This document shows, piece by piece, positions 10,403 to 19,070 of a stretch of DNA of 64,000 bases. How positions within the stretch are numbered: position 1 is the first letter of the stretch; the number at the start of each line of letters is the position of its first letter. The position numbers were made by a program, and so were the translations under genes. The notes beneath the pieces are model-generated. The model was not told where the DNA came from and did no database searches. It saw only the letters and a list, made by a program, of their open reading frames with translations. This stretch comes from Citrobacter rodentium NBRC 105723 = DSM 16636 (lineage in GTDB: Bacteria; Pseudomonadota; Gammaproteobacteria; Enterobacterales; Enterobacteriaceae), in contig NZ_CP082833.1 of assembly GCF_021278985.1 (NCBI RefSeq), positions 4,898,001-4,962,000 on the forward strand. Reading direction: 5' to 3'.

Positions 10403-11239
10403 TTACGACTGGATAAAGTTGAGCAGATCCTGATTAATCTGCTGTTTATGGGTCGTACAGATGCCGTGGGAACCCCCGGCATACACTTTTAGCTGAGCAT
10501 CCGGCAGGATCTCCGCCGCCACTTTGCCGCAGGTTTCAAACGGGACAATCTGATCGTCATCGCCGTGAATCACCAGCGTCGGAATGGTCATTTTGCGCAG
10601 GTCCTCGCGCAGATCGGTTTCCGAAAAGGCTTTAATGCAGTCATACAGGCCTTTGATCGATCCTTGTAATCCCTGCTCGACAAAACTTTCGCGCACCGCT
10701 TTGGACTCTTTTGCCCCCTCACGGTTGTAGCCGTAAAACGCCGCCGTCAGTTCATAAAAGAAAGCCGCACGGTCATTAACCACGCCTTCACGGATGCCGT
10801 CAAAAACCTCTTTCGGCACGCCGTTGGGGTTAAAGTCAGTTTTCACCATAATCGGCGTCACGGCGCTAATCAGCGCCGCTTTCGCCACCCGCCCGGTACC
10901 GTGACGGCCAATATAACGCGCCACCTCGCCGCCGCCGGTGGAGTGGCCGACGTGAACCGCCTCCTGCAGATTAAGGTGCGCAGTCAGCTCAGCCAAATCA
11001 TCCGCATATTGATCCATGTTATGCCCGTCCCACGGCTGTGCCGAACGACCGTGCCCGCGCCGATCGTGCGCGATGACCCGAAATCCTTTCTGTCCGAGAA
11101 AAAACATCTGATCTTCAAAAGCATCCGCCGTTAGCGGCCAGCCGTGGCTGAATACTATCGGCTGACCACTGCTGTCGCCCCAGTCTTTAAAATACAAATA
11201 GCTGCCGTCTTTCAGGGTAAGTTTGTCGTACTGGCTCAT
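10403..11239 (-). CDS. Alpha/beta hydrolase, non-heme chloroperoxidase-like
   Basis: A 278-residue cytoplasmic alpha/beta hydrolase of the cofactor-free haloperoxidase/esterase type. The nucleophile elbow is GHSTGGG (Ser), the acid is in HGDDDQIVP (Asp), the base is in GGSHGICT (His), and the oxyanion region is FSHGWPL. The natural substrate cannot be read from sequence; family members act as esterases or perhydrolases. It lies between rna and rnk, where E. coli K-12 has no gene, so it is a local insertion. Confidence 0.8.
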   Translation of the reverse strand: MSQYDKLTLKDGSYLYFKDWGDSSGQPIVFSHGWPLTADAFEDQMFFLGQKGFRVIAHDRRGHGRSAQPWDGHNMDQYADDLAELTAHLNLQEAVHVGHSTGGGEVARYIGRHGTGRVAKAALISAVTPIMVKTDFNPNGVPKEVFDGIREGVVNDRAAFFYELTAAFYGYNREGAKESKAVRESFVEQGLQGSIKGLYDCIKAFSETDLREDLRKMTIPTLVIHGDDDQIVPFETCGKVAAEILPDAQLKVYAGGSHGICTTHKQQINQDLLNFIQS

Positions 11240-11430
11240 GAGATCTCCTGTCGCGGAACACTGAGTGTGTTTGCGCCCGCTGTGAGCGCTTAAAAAGCAT
11301 AATGCAAATTTGAGAACGAACGCGGTTATCGCCTAAAATTCATACTTATGAGGCTTTATCGGGTAATTACCCGAATGTGAACTAAATCACTTCAAAGAAC
11401 GGAGAAGTCTCAGTATCATCAGGAGAGTTA

Positions 11431-11464
11431 AACCCTCGCCGCCTGACGGTGAGGGTTTTCTTTT
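11431..11464 (+). promoter_or_regulatory. Terminator hairpin in the rnk leader
   Basis: A 7-base stem (11431-11437 with 11451-11457) followed by a T-rich run lies 50 bases upstream of the rnk start with no gene ending before it on this strand. An rnk leader with a premature terminator is a described enterobacterial attenuator class. Assigning it here is inference from position and structure. The rest of 11240-11430 shows nothing else that I recognise. Confidence 0.55.
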
Positions 11465-11513
11465 AGGAATCTACACCTGCGGCAAAACGCAGTACCGACG
11501 ACATGGAGTAAAA

Positions 11514-11924
11514 ATGTCCAGACCCCCTATCATCATTAACGACCTTGACGCAGAACGTATCGATCGCCTGCTGGAGCAGCCCGCGTATGCGGATTTACCC
11601 ATCGCGGATGCGTTAAACGCTGAACTGGATCGCGCCCGGATGTGTTCGCCAGAAACCATGCCGCATGACGTTGTGACCATGAACAGCCGTGTCAAATTCC
11701 GCAACCTGAGCGATGGTGAAGTGCGTGTGCGTACGCTGGTGTATCCCGCGGCAATGACTGACAGCAACACGCAGCTCTCGCTGATGGCGCCGGTCGGCGC
11801 GGCACTGTTGGGCTTACGCGTGGGCGACACCATCCACTGGCAGCTGCCGGGCGGCGTCTCTGCGCATCTTGAAGTGCTTGAACTGGAATACCAGCCTGAA
11901 GCGGCAGGCGATTTTCTGCGTTAA
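11514..11924 (+). CDS. rnk: Regulator of nucleoside diphosphate kinase (GreA/GreB C-domain-like)
   Basis: A 136-residue RNA polymerase secondary-channel-type protein with an N-terminal short coiled coil and a C-terminal FKBP-like GreA/B domain ([30 protein letters not shown]). In E. coli Rnk influences Ndk levels. Length and sequence match the orthologue. Confidence 0.92.
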   Translation: MSRPPIIINDLDAERIDRLLEQPAYADLPIADALNAELDRARMCSPETMPHDVVTMNSRVKFRNLSDGEVRVRTLVYPAAMTDSNTQLSLMAPVGAALLGLRVGDTIHWQLPGGVSAHLEVLELEYQPEAAGDFLR

Positions 11925-11956
11925 TCCCATCTGCTTAAGCGATTTTTCGCTTTACT

Positions 11957-11982
11957 CAGAGGATGCTTTCGCATCCTCTTTC
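11957..11982 (+). terminator. Terminator of rnk
   Basis: Perfect 8-base stem (11959-11966 with 11971-11978), UUCG-like loop and following T residues, 34 bases after the rnk stop. Confidence 0.8.
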
Positions 11983-12060
11983 CGCAAAATCACCCCTTTT
12001 TCCTGGTTTTTTTCCCGCCGCCTCGTCCAGAATTAAATGGATTCATTGGCAGGTACGGTC

Positions 12061-12150
12061 ATGAACGACACGTTCGCGATACTACTGGGCTTTTTTATCA
12101 TCGCGGCGATCGTCGTCGGGGCCATGCTGTACCTGGAAAACCACTGGTAG
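12061..12150 (+). CDS. Candidate 29-residue single-span membrane protein
   Basis: ATG at 12061 is preceded by AGG at about 12051 with 7-base spacing. The product is a polar start (MNDT), one hydrophobic helix (FAILLGFFIIAAIVVGAMLY) and a short charged end (LENHW). This layout is typical of enterobacterial membrane microproteins. I recognise no named family. It lies between the rnk terminator and the convergent ybdR with 4 bases to spare. Confidence 0.5.
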   Translation: MNDTFAILLGFFIIAAIVVGAMLYLENHW

Positions 12151-12154
12151 CCGG

Positions 12155-13393
12155 TTAAATCACGCCGCCAGGCATGGCATTAACCAGCCCTTTTACCGAT
12201 TTTTGCGCTACCTCCGGACTCTGCGCCCCCGGCACGAGGATCACTTTCCGGCACTCCTCCTGACGTTTTTCAAAGATTTCATAGCCGCGAGCGGCCTCTT
12301 CAAACGGCATATAGTGGGTGACAATCTCTTCTGGCTTAAGCAGGCCTTGTTCCAGCAGCGGTAGCAGTTCGCCAAGCCAGGCGTGAACGTGCGTTTGCCC
12401 CATTTTAAAGCTCAGTCCCTTATCAAAGGCGTCGCCAAACAGGAAGCCATGGATAAATCCGGCATAGACGCCGGGAACGCTGACTATCCCGCCGCGTCTT
12501 ACCGCCGCAATGCACTGGCGAAGCGCTTTGCCGCTGCTTCCCTCCAGCTTCAGATTGGTCAGCACCGTCTCCGTGGTACTGCCCTTTGCCTCAAAGCCAA
12601 CGGCATCAATCACCGCATCGACCCCGCGATGGCCCGCGGTCTGTTCGATGATAATCTCCGCAGCGTCATTATGATCGTCAAAATTAATCGGGATCGCGCC
12701 ATAGCGTTCTTCGGCAAAACGCAGGCGGTACGGATGGTGATCGACGATAAAGATCTGCTCCGCGCCGAGCAGCCGCGCGCAGGCGATGGTCAACAGCCCG
12801 ACCGGTCCGGCGCCAAACACCGCCACGCTTGAACCCTTCTGGATTTGCGCGTTTTTCGCCGCCTGCCAGGCGGTTGGCAGGATATCGGACAGAAACAATG
12901 CTTTGTCGTCAGAGAGCAACGGCGGCACTTTAAATGGCCCGACGTTGCCTTTCGGCACCCTGACATACTCCGCCTGCCCGCCCGGCACGCCGCCATAAAG
13001 ATGGCTGTAGCCAAACAGCGCCGCCGGCGGCGGGATCTGCTTTTTATTCAGCGCCGCGCCTTTGCCGGTATTAGTATTTTCACAGGCGGAATACTGCTGC
13101 AGACGGCAGAAAAAGCAGTCGCCGCAGGCAATCACAAACGGGATCACCACCCGATCGCCCTTCTGCACATTGCGCACATCGCGCCCGGTTTCCACCACTT
13201 CGCCCATGAACTCATGACCAAAAATATCGCCATGCTTAACCTGAGGTATCTTCCCGCGATAGAGGTGCAAATCGGAACCACAAATGGCGGTGGCGGTAAT
13301 GCGCAGGATGATATCGTCAGGCTGCTCGATAATGGGATCGGGAACATTTTCTACCTGAACATGATGCGGACCGTGGTACGTCAGTGCTTTCAT
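12155..13393 (-). CDS. ybdR: Zinc-dependent alcohol dehydrogenase YbdR
   Basis: Medium-chain dehydrogenase of 412 residues. The catalytic zinc ligands are in [11 protein letters not shown] and [10 protein letters not shown]; the structural-zinc-type cysteine cluster is [15 protein letters not shown]; the Rossmann motif is GAGPVGLL. An extended C-terminal region groups it with glutathione-independent formaldehyde-dehydrogenase-like proteins; its substrate is unknown. Near-identical to E. coli YbdR. Confidence 0.92.
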   Translation of the reverse strand: MKALTYHGPHHVQVENVPDPIIEQPDDIILRITATAICGSDLHLYRGKIPQVKHGDIFGHEFMGEVVETGRDVRNVQKGDRVVIPFVIACGDCFFCRLQQYSACENTNTGKGAALNKKQIPPPAALFGYSHLYGGVPGGQAEYVRVPKGNVGPFKVPPLLSDDKALFLSDILPTAWQAAKNAQIQKGSSVAVFGAGPVGLLTIACARLLGAEQIFIVDHHPYRLRFAEERYGAIPINFDDHNDAAEIIIEQTAGHRGVDAVIDAVGFEAKGSTTETVLTNLKLEGSSGKALRQCIAAVRRGGIVSVPGVYAGFIHGFLFGDAFDKGLSFKMGQTHVHAWLGELLPLLEQGLLKPEEIVTHYMPFEEAARGYEIFEKRQEECRKVILVPGAQSPEVAQKSVKGLVNAMPGGVI

Positions 13394-13611
13394 ACAACCT
13401 CCCGGAACAGAGTTTCAGAAACGGCGCATCTATAAAGGGTAGCTATCGTCCGGGAAAAGCCGTCACGCCGCGGTGATTTAAGAATATTCCTGGATAGCCG
13501 GTTTCGTTAAATGAAAGCAGAGAAAGTGAAAAAAGTGCCATACAGATAGCAGAAAAGTATATTATTTTGTGCTTGAATGATTTGAGCATTAATTAACAGG
13601 GAGAAACGGGT

Positions 13612-14169
13612 ATGTATAAGACGATCATTATGCCGGTTGATGTTTTTGAAATGGAGCTAAGCGATAAGGCGATCCGCCACGCTGAGTTTCTTGCGCAGCA
13701 GGATGGCGTCATTCATTTGTTACACGTATTACCAGGCTCCGCCAGCATGAGCCTGCACCGCTTTGCCGCCGATGTCCGTCGTTTTGAGGAACATTTGCAG
13801 CACGAAGCCGAAACCCGGCTGCAAACGATGGTCAGCCATTTCAGCATTGATCCTTCACGCATTAAGCAGCACGTCCGCTTCGGCAGCGTACGCGATGTGG
13901 TCAATGAGCTGGGCGAAGAACTGGACGCGGACGTGGTGGTGATCGGCTCGCGTAGCCCCTCCATTACCACTCACCTGCTCGGTTCAAATGCCTCCAGCGT
14001 GGTGCGCCACGCAACGTTACCGGTGCTGGTAGTACGTTTAGTTCGCCGCTTCAGAAACAAGCCCTGCCCTGGACTGTCCAGCCTGATGGGATCGGTCCAG
14101 TTTAGCCAGGGCTTTTTCTTACAGGATTACGCAAAAAGCGGAAAAGATCTCTTCAGGCCAGACGAATAA
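13612..14169 (+). CDS. uspG: Universal stress protein UspG with an abnormal C-terminal extension
   Basis: UspA-fold, ATP-binding stress protein. Residues 1-142 match E. coli UspG, including the nucleotide-binding pattern [18 protein letters not shown] and the usual end PVLVVR. The codon after that Arg is TTA (14038-14040) where the family normally stops. Translation runs on for 43 residues and reads through what looks like the gene's own terminator. A TAA-to-TTA change, or one extra T before TAG, would explain it. The tail has no recognised domain. Confidence 0.88.
   Translation: MYKTIIMPVDVFEMELSDKAIRHAEFLAQQDGVIHLLHVLPGSASMSLHRFAADVRRFEEHLQHEAETRLQTMVSHFSIDPSRIKQHVRFGSVRDVVNELGEELDADVVVIGSRSPSITTHLLGSNASSVVRHATLPVLVVRLVRRFRNKPCPGLSSLMGSVQFSQGFFLQDYAKSGKDLFRPDE
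14059..14120 (+). terminator. Terminator-like hairpin inside the 3' coding part of uspG
   Basis: An outer 8-base stem (14059-14066 with 14107-14114) encloses a second stem (14069-14074 with 14095-14100) and is followed by a T-rich run. It starts 19 bases after the position of the ancestral stop, so it is probably the original uspG terminator. Confidence 0.7.
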
Positions 14170-14529
14170 AGTCAGACAACCTCAATAATCATCCGAATTT
14201 CAACGCAGATTTAAAATGCAAATCTGCGTAACCGATTTCTGAGCATTATCACATTTTTTAATTATAACTCTCGCGCCCAGTATAATAAAAACAATGTACA
14301 TAGATTGATATAGATCACCCTGATTAAGCATGTCTCATTAAATAGTTCATTCTGTTTCTCGCTTTATTATTTATCTCTTTCCCGTTTAAAAACGGTTTAG
14401 GATAATTCAACGAAAAAGGTATATTTTTTAAAGTGCAATAAAATTTTACCTCTTATGGAGGATACACTCCCGATCGACTATAGCGCTGACAGCCATATAA
14501 ATTGAAAAGTTATAAAAAATGGAGGATTT
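14170..14529. promoter_or_regulatory. AT-rich spacer with FNR-like box
   Basis: 360 bases without a credible gene. A near-consensus FNR box TTGAT-N4-ATCAC lies at 14305-14318, about 210 bases before the next stress-protein gene. A Shine-Dalgarno GGAGG stands right before that start. Low GC marks the left edge of an accessory block. Binding is inferred from sequence only. Confidence 0.4.
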
Positions 14530-14964
14530 ATGACCAGAAAACTACTTATACCTGTTGATGTGACCGAAAGTGAGTTAGCTCACACTATTATTACCCATAC
14601 TCAAAATGAATCACGTTTTGATACCGCCGAGATACATTTTTTGTCAGTCGTACAGCCGTTTCCTTATTACCCCGCGCTGGGAGGACGTCACTCTGTCCAC
14701 ATCCCATCGATTGATGAACTCGTTGACGACGCAAGAAAAACGCTTGAAAAAACAGTAAGAAACTTCGAGCTACCTGATGTAAAAACCTTCGTTCATGTCA
14801 TTGCAGGCTCCCCAAAAGATAAAATTCTCGAAATGGCGGAGAAACTCTCTATCGACCTCATCATTATTAGCTCCCGCCGCGATAAATTTACTAAATTTTT
14901 GCTCGGTTCCACAACTTCAGCAGTTGTAAGACATGCCGAATGCCCGGTGCTTGTTGTGCGCTGA
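14530..14964 (+). CDS. Universal stress protein, UspF-like
   Basis: A 144-residue UspA-fold protein. It most resembles E. coli UspF (KLLIPVDVTESEL, FPYYPALGG, GSPKDKILEMAEKL, HAECPVLVVR) but differs widely and sits at a non-uspF locus, so I treat it as an acquired paralogue. The ATP-binding G-2X-G-9X-G(S/T) pattern is partly preserved (LLGSTTS). It is AT-rich, unlike its neighbours. Confidence 0.85.
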   Translation: MTRKLLIPVDVTESELAHTIITHTQNESRFDTAEIHFLSVVQPFPYYPALGGRHSVHIPSIDELVDDARKTLEKTVRNFELPDVKTFVHVIAGSPKDKILEMAEKLSIDLIIISSRRDKFTKFLLGSTTSAVVRHAECPVLVVR

Positions 14965-14969
14965 TAAAA

Positions 14970-14998
14970 GTAACCCCTTATTTCTGTCAAGGGGTTAC
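14970..14998 (+). terminator. Inverted repeat after the UspF-like gene
   Basis: Perfect 10-base arms (14970-14979, 14989-14998) six bases after the stop. The following T-run is weak, so it may slow or protect the transcript rather than stop it fully. Confidence 0.55.
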
Positions 14999-15151
14999 AG
15001 AAAGTTTTCAGTTATTTGACCTGTCAGAGTAACGCACTGCGCGAGAATAATAAAAACTCGTCACCCATACAGTATATCTCAAACCAGGATTACATAACGC
15101 TTAATACGGGTGACACAACTTTACTAAAAAATAAATTCCTTGAGGTAGATA

Positions 15152-16249
15152 ATGTTATACGTTGATATTCCTTGCCGTGAAGAGTTTTCCCGCTTATCCG
15201 ATATTCGCTCTGATGCGTGTATCTCTATCTATCTGGAAACCTCCCCGATCCGGCAAAATTTAGACGCGAGCAAAATTCAATTAAGTAACTTCATAAAAGA
15301 GGCTTTGCAACAGGTCGAAGAAAAAGGCATTGATAAACGCCGTTTAGCCATGCTGGAAGAAGAACTCTGTTCGGTGCTGGAAGATGTTGAATTTTGGGAT
15401 TTCCACGCCCGCAGCCTCGCCATTCTGGCGACTCCGGAAAGCATTACGACTTACCGGTTAGCGAACAACTTACCTGACCGGCTTGAAGTAAGCGAACGCT
15501 TTTACCTTAAGCCATTGTTACGCGCGCTTACTTTCCCGCATTCCGCGTATATTCTGGCTTTATCAGTGAACGAAGCGCGGCTGATCGAGTTTTTCGCCGA
15601 TGTTCCCCCGGCGGAAGTGATCGTTCCGAACATGCCGACCTGTAGACGCGATGCAATGTGCGAAGCGGCATTAAACGACCATCATCATGGCGCTGTGCAT
15701 CATAAGGTACGGCTCGCACAATACACCCGAAAGGTAGATCAAGCCTTACGCCCGCTGTTTATCAGCCACGACTACCCGCTCTTTTTAGTGGCTGCCGAAC
15801 CCTTAGCTTCTATCTATCGTGCAACTAATTCTCTTTCTAACCTTACCGACGAAACCTTGTTCACTAACGCCGACCATATGAGTATATCCGATCTGGTATC
15901 TCAGGTTCGTCCGTTACTGGATAACTATTATCAGGCGCAGTTAGATTCCCTTAAAACCCGTTTCGAAATCCGCTCAGGCGAACGGCGGGTTACTCAAGAG
16001 CTATCGGACGCCGCCCGCGCCGCTACTTTTGGGGCTATCGAACTGCTTTTGATTAATATCGAAAGCGCAATAAAGGGAACCATTGACGAGGATGGCTTAA
16101 TCTCGTTCGACGATAATAAACACAGCTACGGGATTATTGACGAGATCGCTAAACGGGCGATGGCTACCGGGGCCAGAGTGTTAGCTGTACGCGGCGAAGA
16201 TCTGCCAGCTGGCGCTGATCTGTACGCGATTTTACGTTACCCGCTGTAA
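15152..16249 (+). CDS. Bacterial archaeo-eukaryotic release-factor-like protein (baeRF)
   Basis: 365 residues resembling the bacterial eRF1-like (baeRF) group. The N-terminal domain starts with ISIYLETSPIRQN, a middle RNase H-like domain has AYILALSVNEARLIEFF, and the C-terminal L7Ae-like part has AATFGAIELLLIN. No GGQ peptide-release tripeptide is present. The family is predicted to act on ribosomes in rescue or quality control; that is inference for this protein. It follows the UspF-like gene in the same direction, which suggests a stress module. Confidence 0.6.
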   Translation: MLYVDIPCREEFSRLSDIRSDACISIYLETSPIRQNLDASKIQLSNFIKEALQQVEEKGIDKRRLAMLEEELCSVLEDVEFWDFHARSLAILATPESITTYRLANNLPDRLEVSERFYLKPLLRALTFPHSAYILALSVNEARLIEFFADVPPAEVIVPNMPTCRRDAMCEAALNDHHHGAVHHKVRLAQYTRKVDQALRPLFISHDYPLFLVAAEPLASIYRATNSLSNLTDETLFTNADHMSISDLVSQVRPLLDNYYQAQLDSLKTRFEIRSGERRVTQELSDAARAATFGAIELLLINIESAIKGTIDEDGLISFDDNKHSYGIIDEIAKRAMATGARVLAVRGEDLPAGADLYAILRYPL

Positions 16250-16307
16250 TCAGGCAGCGTTAAAAAAACCGCATAATGGACTGCCACATAAAACCAGGCA
16301 GTTCATA

Positions 16308-16550
16308 TTAAGCGGCTTCCAGGGCCTGATTTAGGTATTCTCCCGGATTCAGGCCCGTTAATGTCAGGCTTATCGGTTCTTTATTGTAGTCATGGACAGG
16401 CTGATAAACTTCTATTTGATACTGCCAGCTCTGAACGACTGATAAAAAATCTGTGGCTGATGCCGAAGAAAACAGTAAATCGGCTTTTGCCGCCTCACCC
16501 GCTGTGCTTGCGAGTAATTGCTTACGCCAAAAAGTTGCATTACGCGACAA
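16308..16550 (-). pseudogene. Remnant of an IS3-type transposase 3' end
   Basis: An 80-codon reading frame whose C-terminal half (VHDYNKEPISLTLTGLNPGEYLNQ) resembles the usual orfB ending (YN..RPH..L..LTP.EYL) of IS3-family transposases, with the arginine-proline-histidine segment damaged. No catalytic DDE region or inverted repeats remain. It fills most of the gap between the baeRF gene and the toxin-antitoxin pair. Confidence 0.45.
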
Positions 16551-16665
16551 ATTGTTGCATACTGATTTCAGACTAAAACGTAGATCCCTATACGTTTTAT
16601 TTTATTAAACCTCAAATAAAGCAGAGAGTTAATAGCTACTCATCGACACTCAAGGAACTCAATTT

Positions 16666-16908
16666 ATGGCTACGAGCATCCGTCTAGATGATGACTTCGT
16701 GAGCGACGTTAAGGTTTATGCTGACGCAGCTAGCCGCAGCATTCCGAAGCAAATCGAGCATTGGGCCAAAATTGGCCGCATTGCCGAAGATAACCCGGAT
16801 TTGCCGTATAGCTTCATTAGCGAAATCTTACTTGCTCAGGCGGAAGTCGCTAACAACAGGGTTTCCCGTTATGAACGCAGGACAAGAAGAAAATCAGACA
16901 CAGATTGA
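16666..16908 (+). CDS. ParD-like antitoxin
   Basis: An 80-residue protein with the ribbon-helix-helix start MATSIRLDDDFVSDVKVYAD and the SRSIPKQIEHWAKIGRIAEDNPDL segment typical of the ParD-like antitoxin family. It is expected to bind DNA and neutralise the downstream toxin. The basic C-terminus (RYERRTRRKSDTD) overlaps the toxin start by 38 bases, a usual antitoxin-toxin arrangement. Confidence 0.82.
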   Translation: MATSIRLDDDFVSDVKVYADAASRSIPKQIEHWAKIGRIAEDNPDLPYSFISEILLAQAEVANNRVSRYERRTRRKSDTD

Positions 16909-17206
16909 CGTTTACGAGACCAATAGGTTCAAGAAAACGGTAGATAAACTGCCTGAAGCACTTCAGGAAGAAGTTGAAGATCAAATCGATATTATCCTCG
17001 CTAACCCGCAGATCGGCGAGTTGAAAAAAGGCGACTTATCGCACCTACGGGTACATAAGTTCCGCCTTAATGGTCAGTTAACGCTGTTAGGCTATACCTG
17101 GCTTGAGGATAAGATAGAGCTTTATTTACTTCACGTCGGCTCGCACGAAAATTTTTACGACGAGCAGAAGAAACATCGTAAAGCTGATTTGAAGTTGATT
17201 GGGTAA
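16871..17206 (+). CDS. RelE/ParE-family toxin
   Basis: A 111-residue toxin with the RelE/ParE fold pattern: RFKKTVDKLPEALQEEVEDQ helices, LRVHKFRLNGQLTLLGYTW strands, and IELYLLHVGSHENFY at the end. ATG 16871 was chosen because upstream starts lie inside the antitoxin gene and would add foreign sequence. Whether it cuts ribosome-bound mRNA or poisons gyrase cannot be told from sequence. Confidence 0.8.
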   Translation: MNAGQEENQTQIDVYETNRFKKTVDKLPEALQEEVEDQIDIILANPQIGELKKGDLSHLRVHKFRLNGQLTLLGYTWLEDKIELYLLHVGSHENFYDEQKKHRKADLKLIG

Positions 17207-17210
17207 TAAG

Positions 17211-17238
17211 AAGCCCTGCCGAAAGGCAGGGCTTTTTT
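17211..17238 (+). terminator. Terminator of the toxin-antitoxin operon
   Basis: Perfect 10-base stem (17211-17220, 17225-17234), GAAA loop and six T, immediately after the toxin stop and just before the convergent ahpF stop. Confidence 0.88.
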
Positions 17239-17261
17239 GCAGGTAATGTCTTACTTTCTTT

Positions 17262-18827
17262 TTATGCAGTTTTGGTGCGAATCAAATAGTCAAACGAACT
17301 CAGCGACGCTTTCGCCCCTTCGCCGGTAGCGATGATAATCTGCTTATAGGGCACGGTGGTGCAGTCGCCTGCGGCGAATACGCCTTTCACGCTGGTTTCG
17401 CATTTCGCATCGATGATGATCTCACCCATCCGGTTACGCTCAATCGCGCCTTCCAGCCAGTTAGTGTTCGGCAGCAGACCAATCTGGACGAAAATCCCCG
17501 CCAGCTCAACGTTGTGAATATCGCCGCTGACGCGGTCACGGTATTCCAGACCGACAACCTTCGAACCGTCGCCTTTCACTTCGGTGGTCTGGGCGTTGAG
17601 AATGATGTCGACGTTTTTCAGGCTGCGAATTTTATCCTGCAATACCTGGTCAGCCTTCATCTCCGGCGCAAACTCCAGCAGGGTAACGTGTTCAACGATC
17701 CCCGCAAGGTCAATCGCCGCTTCGACGCCGGAGTTACCGCCGCCGATCACCGCCACGCGCTTGCCTTTAAACAGCGGGCCGTCGCAGTGCGGGCAGTAGG
17801 TCACGCCTTTGGTGCGATACTGATCTTCGCCCGGAACGTTCATGTTGCGCCATTTCGCGCCGGTGGCGATGATAATGCTGCGCGCTTTCAGTACCGCGCC
17901 GGAGGCCGTCTCGATCTGATGCAGACCGCCCTCTACCGCTGCCGGCACCAGTCTGCTGGCGCTCTGGCTGTCGATCACATCCACATCGTAATCACTGACG
18001 TGCGCTTTCAGCGCCCCTGCCAGCTTCTGGCCTTCAGTTTTCGGCACAGAGATATAGTTCTCAATATCGACGGTATCCAGCACCTGACCGCCGAAACGTT
18101 CGCCCATCAGACCGGTACGGATGCCTTTACGCGCAGAGTAAACCGCTGCCGCCGCGCCCGCCGGACCGGAGCCGACAATCAGCACATCATAAGCGTCGCG
18201 TTTGTTCAGCTCTTCGGCTGCGCGTTTTTCCGCGCCGGTATCCACTTTCGCCACGATTTCAGCCAGCGTCATACGGCCCTGACCAAACTCTTTGCCGTTC
18301 ACAAATACCGCCGGAACGCCCATCACGTTACGATCGGTGATCTCATTCTGGAAGGTGCCGCCGTCAATAGCCGTGTGTTTGATGCGCGGGTTCAGCACCG
18401 CCATCAGGTTCAGCGCCTGCACCACGTCCGGACAGTTATGGCAGGAAAGCGAATAATAGGTTTCAAATTCAAAATCGCCGTCGATATCGCGGATCTGCTC
18501 CAGCAGAGACTGCGTTTCTTTTGACGGATGGCCGCCGGTCCACAGCAATGCCAGCACCAGAGAGGTAAACTCGTGGCCCAGCGGAGAACCTGCGAAACGC
18601 GGCCCCCGATCGGAACCGGGGTTTGTAATCAGGAAGGACGGTTTACGCACCGGCAGGCTGTTCTCTTCTTTGAACGTCACCTTCGGCGACAGTTCGGCGA
18701 TTTCAGCCAGCAGTTCCTTGATCTCTGCCGATTTAGCGCTGTCATCCAGCGTGGCAATCAGCTCAACAGGTTTAGTGAGTTTCTCAAGATAAGCCTTGAG
18801 CTGGGTTTTCATATTTGTGTCGAGCAT
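17262..18827 (-). CDS. ahpF: Alkyl hydroperoxide reductase subunit F
   Basis: NADH-dependent flavoprotein of 521 residues that re-reduces AhpC. It has a double-thioredoxin N-terminal domain with the redox pair in SCHNCPD (about Cys129/Cys132), FAD-binding [14 protein letters not shown]-binding GGGNSG, and the second redox pair in YCPHCDG (about Cys345/Cys348). The start at 18825-18827 follows an AGGGA site and matches the E. coli start [10 protein letters not shown]; an upstream start would add 11 unconserved residues. Confidence 0.96.
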   Translation of the reverse strand: MLDTNMKTQLKAYLEKLTKPVELIATLDDSAKSAEIKELLAEIAELSPKVTFKEENSLPVRKPSFLITNPGSDRGPRFAGSPLGHEFTSLVLALLWTGGHPSKETQSLLEQIRDIDGDFEFETYYSLSCHNCPDVVQALNLMAVLNPRIKHTAIDGGTFQNEITDRNVMGVPAVFVNGKEFGQGRMTLAEIVAKVDTGAEKRAAEELNKRDAYDVLIVGSGPAGAAAAVYSARKGIRTGLMGERFGGQVLDTVDIENYISVPKTEGQKLAGALKAHVSDYDVDVIDSQSASRLVPAAVEGGLHQIETASGAVLKARSIIIATGAKWRNMNVPGEDQYRTKGVTYCPHCDGPLFKGKRVAVIGGGNSGVEAAIDLAGIVEHVTLLEFAPEMKADQVLQDKIRSLKNVDIILNAQTTEVKGDGSKVVGLEYRDRVSGDIHNVELAGIFVQIGLLPNTNWLEGAIERNRMGEIIIDAKCETSVKGVFAAGDCTTVPYKQIIIATGEGAKASLSSFDYLIRTKTA

Positions 18828-18913
18828 TATTGTTCCCTCTCTGAAAACATCATCATGCAAGCTGCCTTAAACGGGCTGCCTGAATGCAACTTGAATCATG
18901 GTGTTGGGATGAA

Positions 18914-18933
18914 ATGGGCGCAGATGCGCCCAT
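18914..18933 (-). other. Hairpin between ahpC and ahpF
   Basis: Perfect 9-base inverted repeat with a 2-base spacer just upstream of ahpF. No T-run, so it probably modulates the ahpC-to-ahpF transcript rather than ending it. Confidence 0.5.
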
Positions 18934-18942
18934 GACTGAAAC

Positions 18943-19070
18943 AATTTCCAAAGTATTTCGCGTCAGAGCAAGACGGCTAGCCTGAGAATCCCCCGGGAGC
19001 TTACTGAAGTAAGTGACCGGGGTGAGCAGGCGACGCCAACGCAGCTATGGCGTGAAAGACGACGGAAATT
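18943..19070. repeat. ERIC element (enterobacterial repetitive intergenic consensus)
   Basis: A 128-base element whose core closely matches the ERIC consensus, including AAGTAAGTGACCGGGGTGAG (19007-19026), against ERIC AAGTAAGTGACTGGGGTGAG. The ends form a short inverted repeat (AATTTCC at 18943-18949; GGAAATT at 19064-19070). It lies inside the ahpCF operon and its right end reaches the first base of the ahpC stop codon. Transcribed, it would fold into a long hairpin. Confidence 0.88.

Noticed and set aside
16718..16870. Longer start for the RelE/ParE toxin
   Set aside because: The added 51 residues are a frame-shifted reading of the antitoxin gene and do not match toxin families.
17514..18524. 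336-codon reading frame on the + strand opposite ahpF
   Set aside because: Shadow of ahpF codon usage; composition is typical of antisense frames and no family is recognisable.
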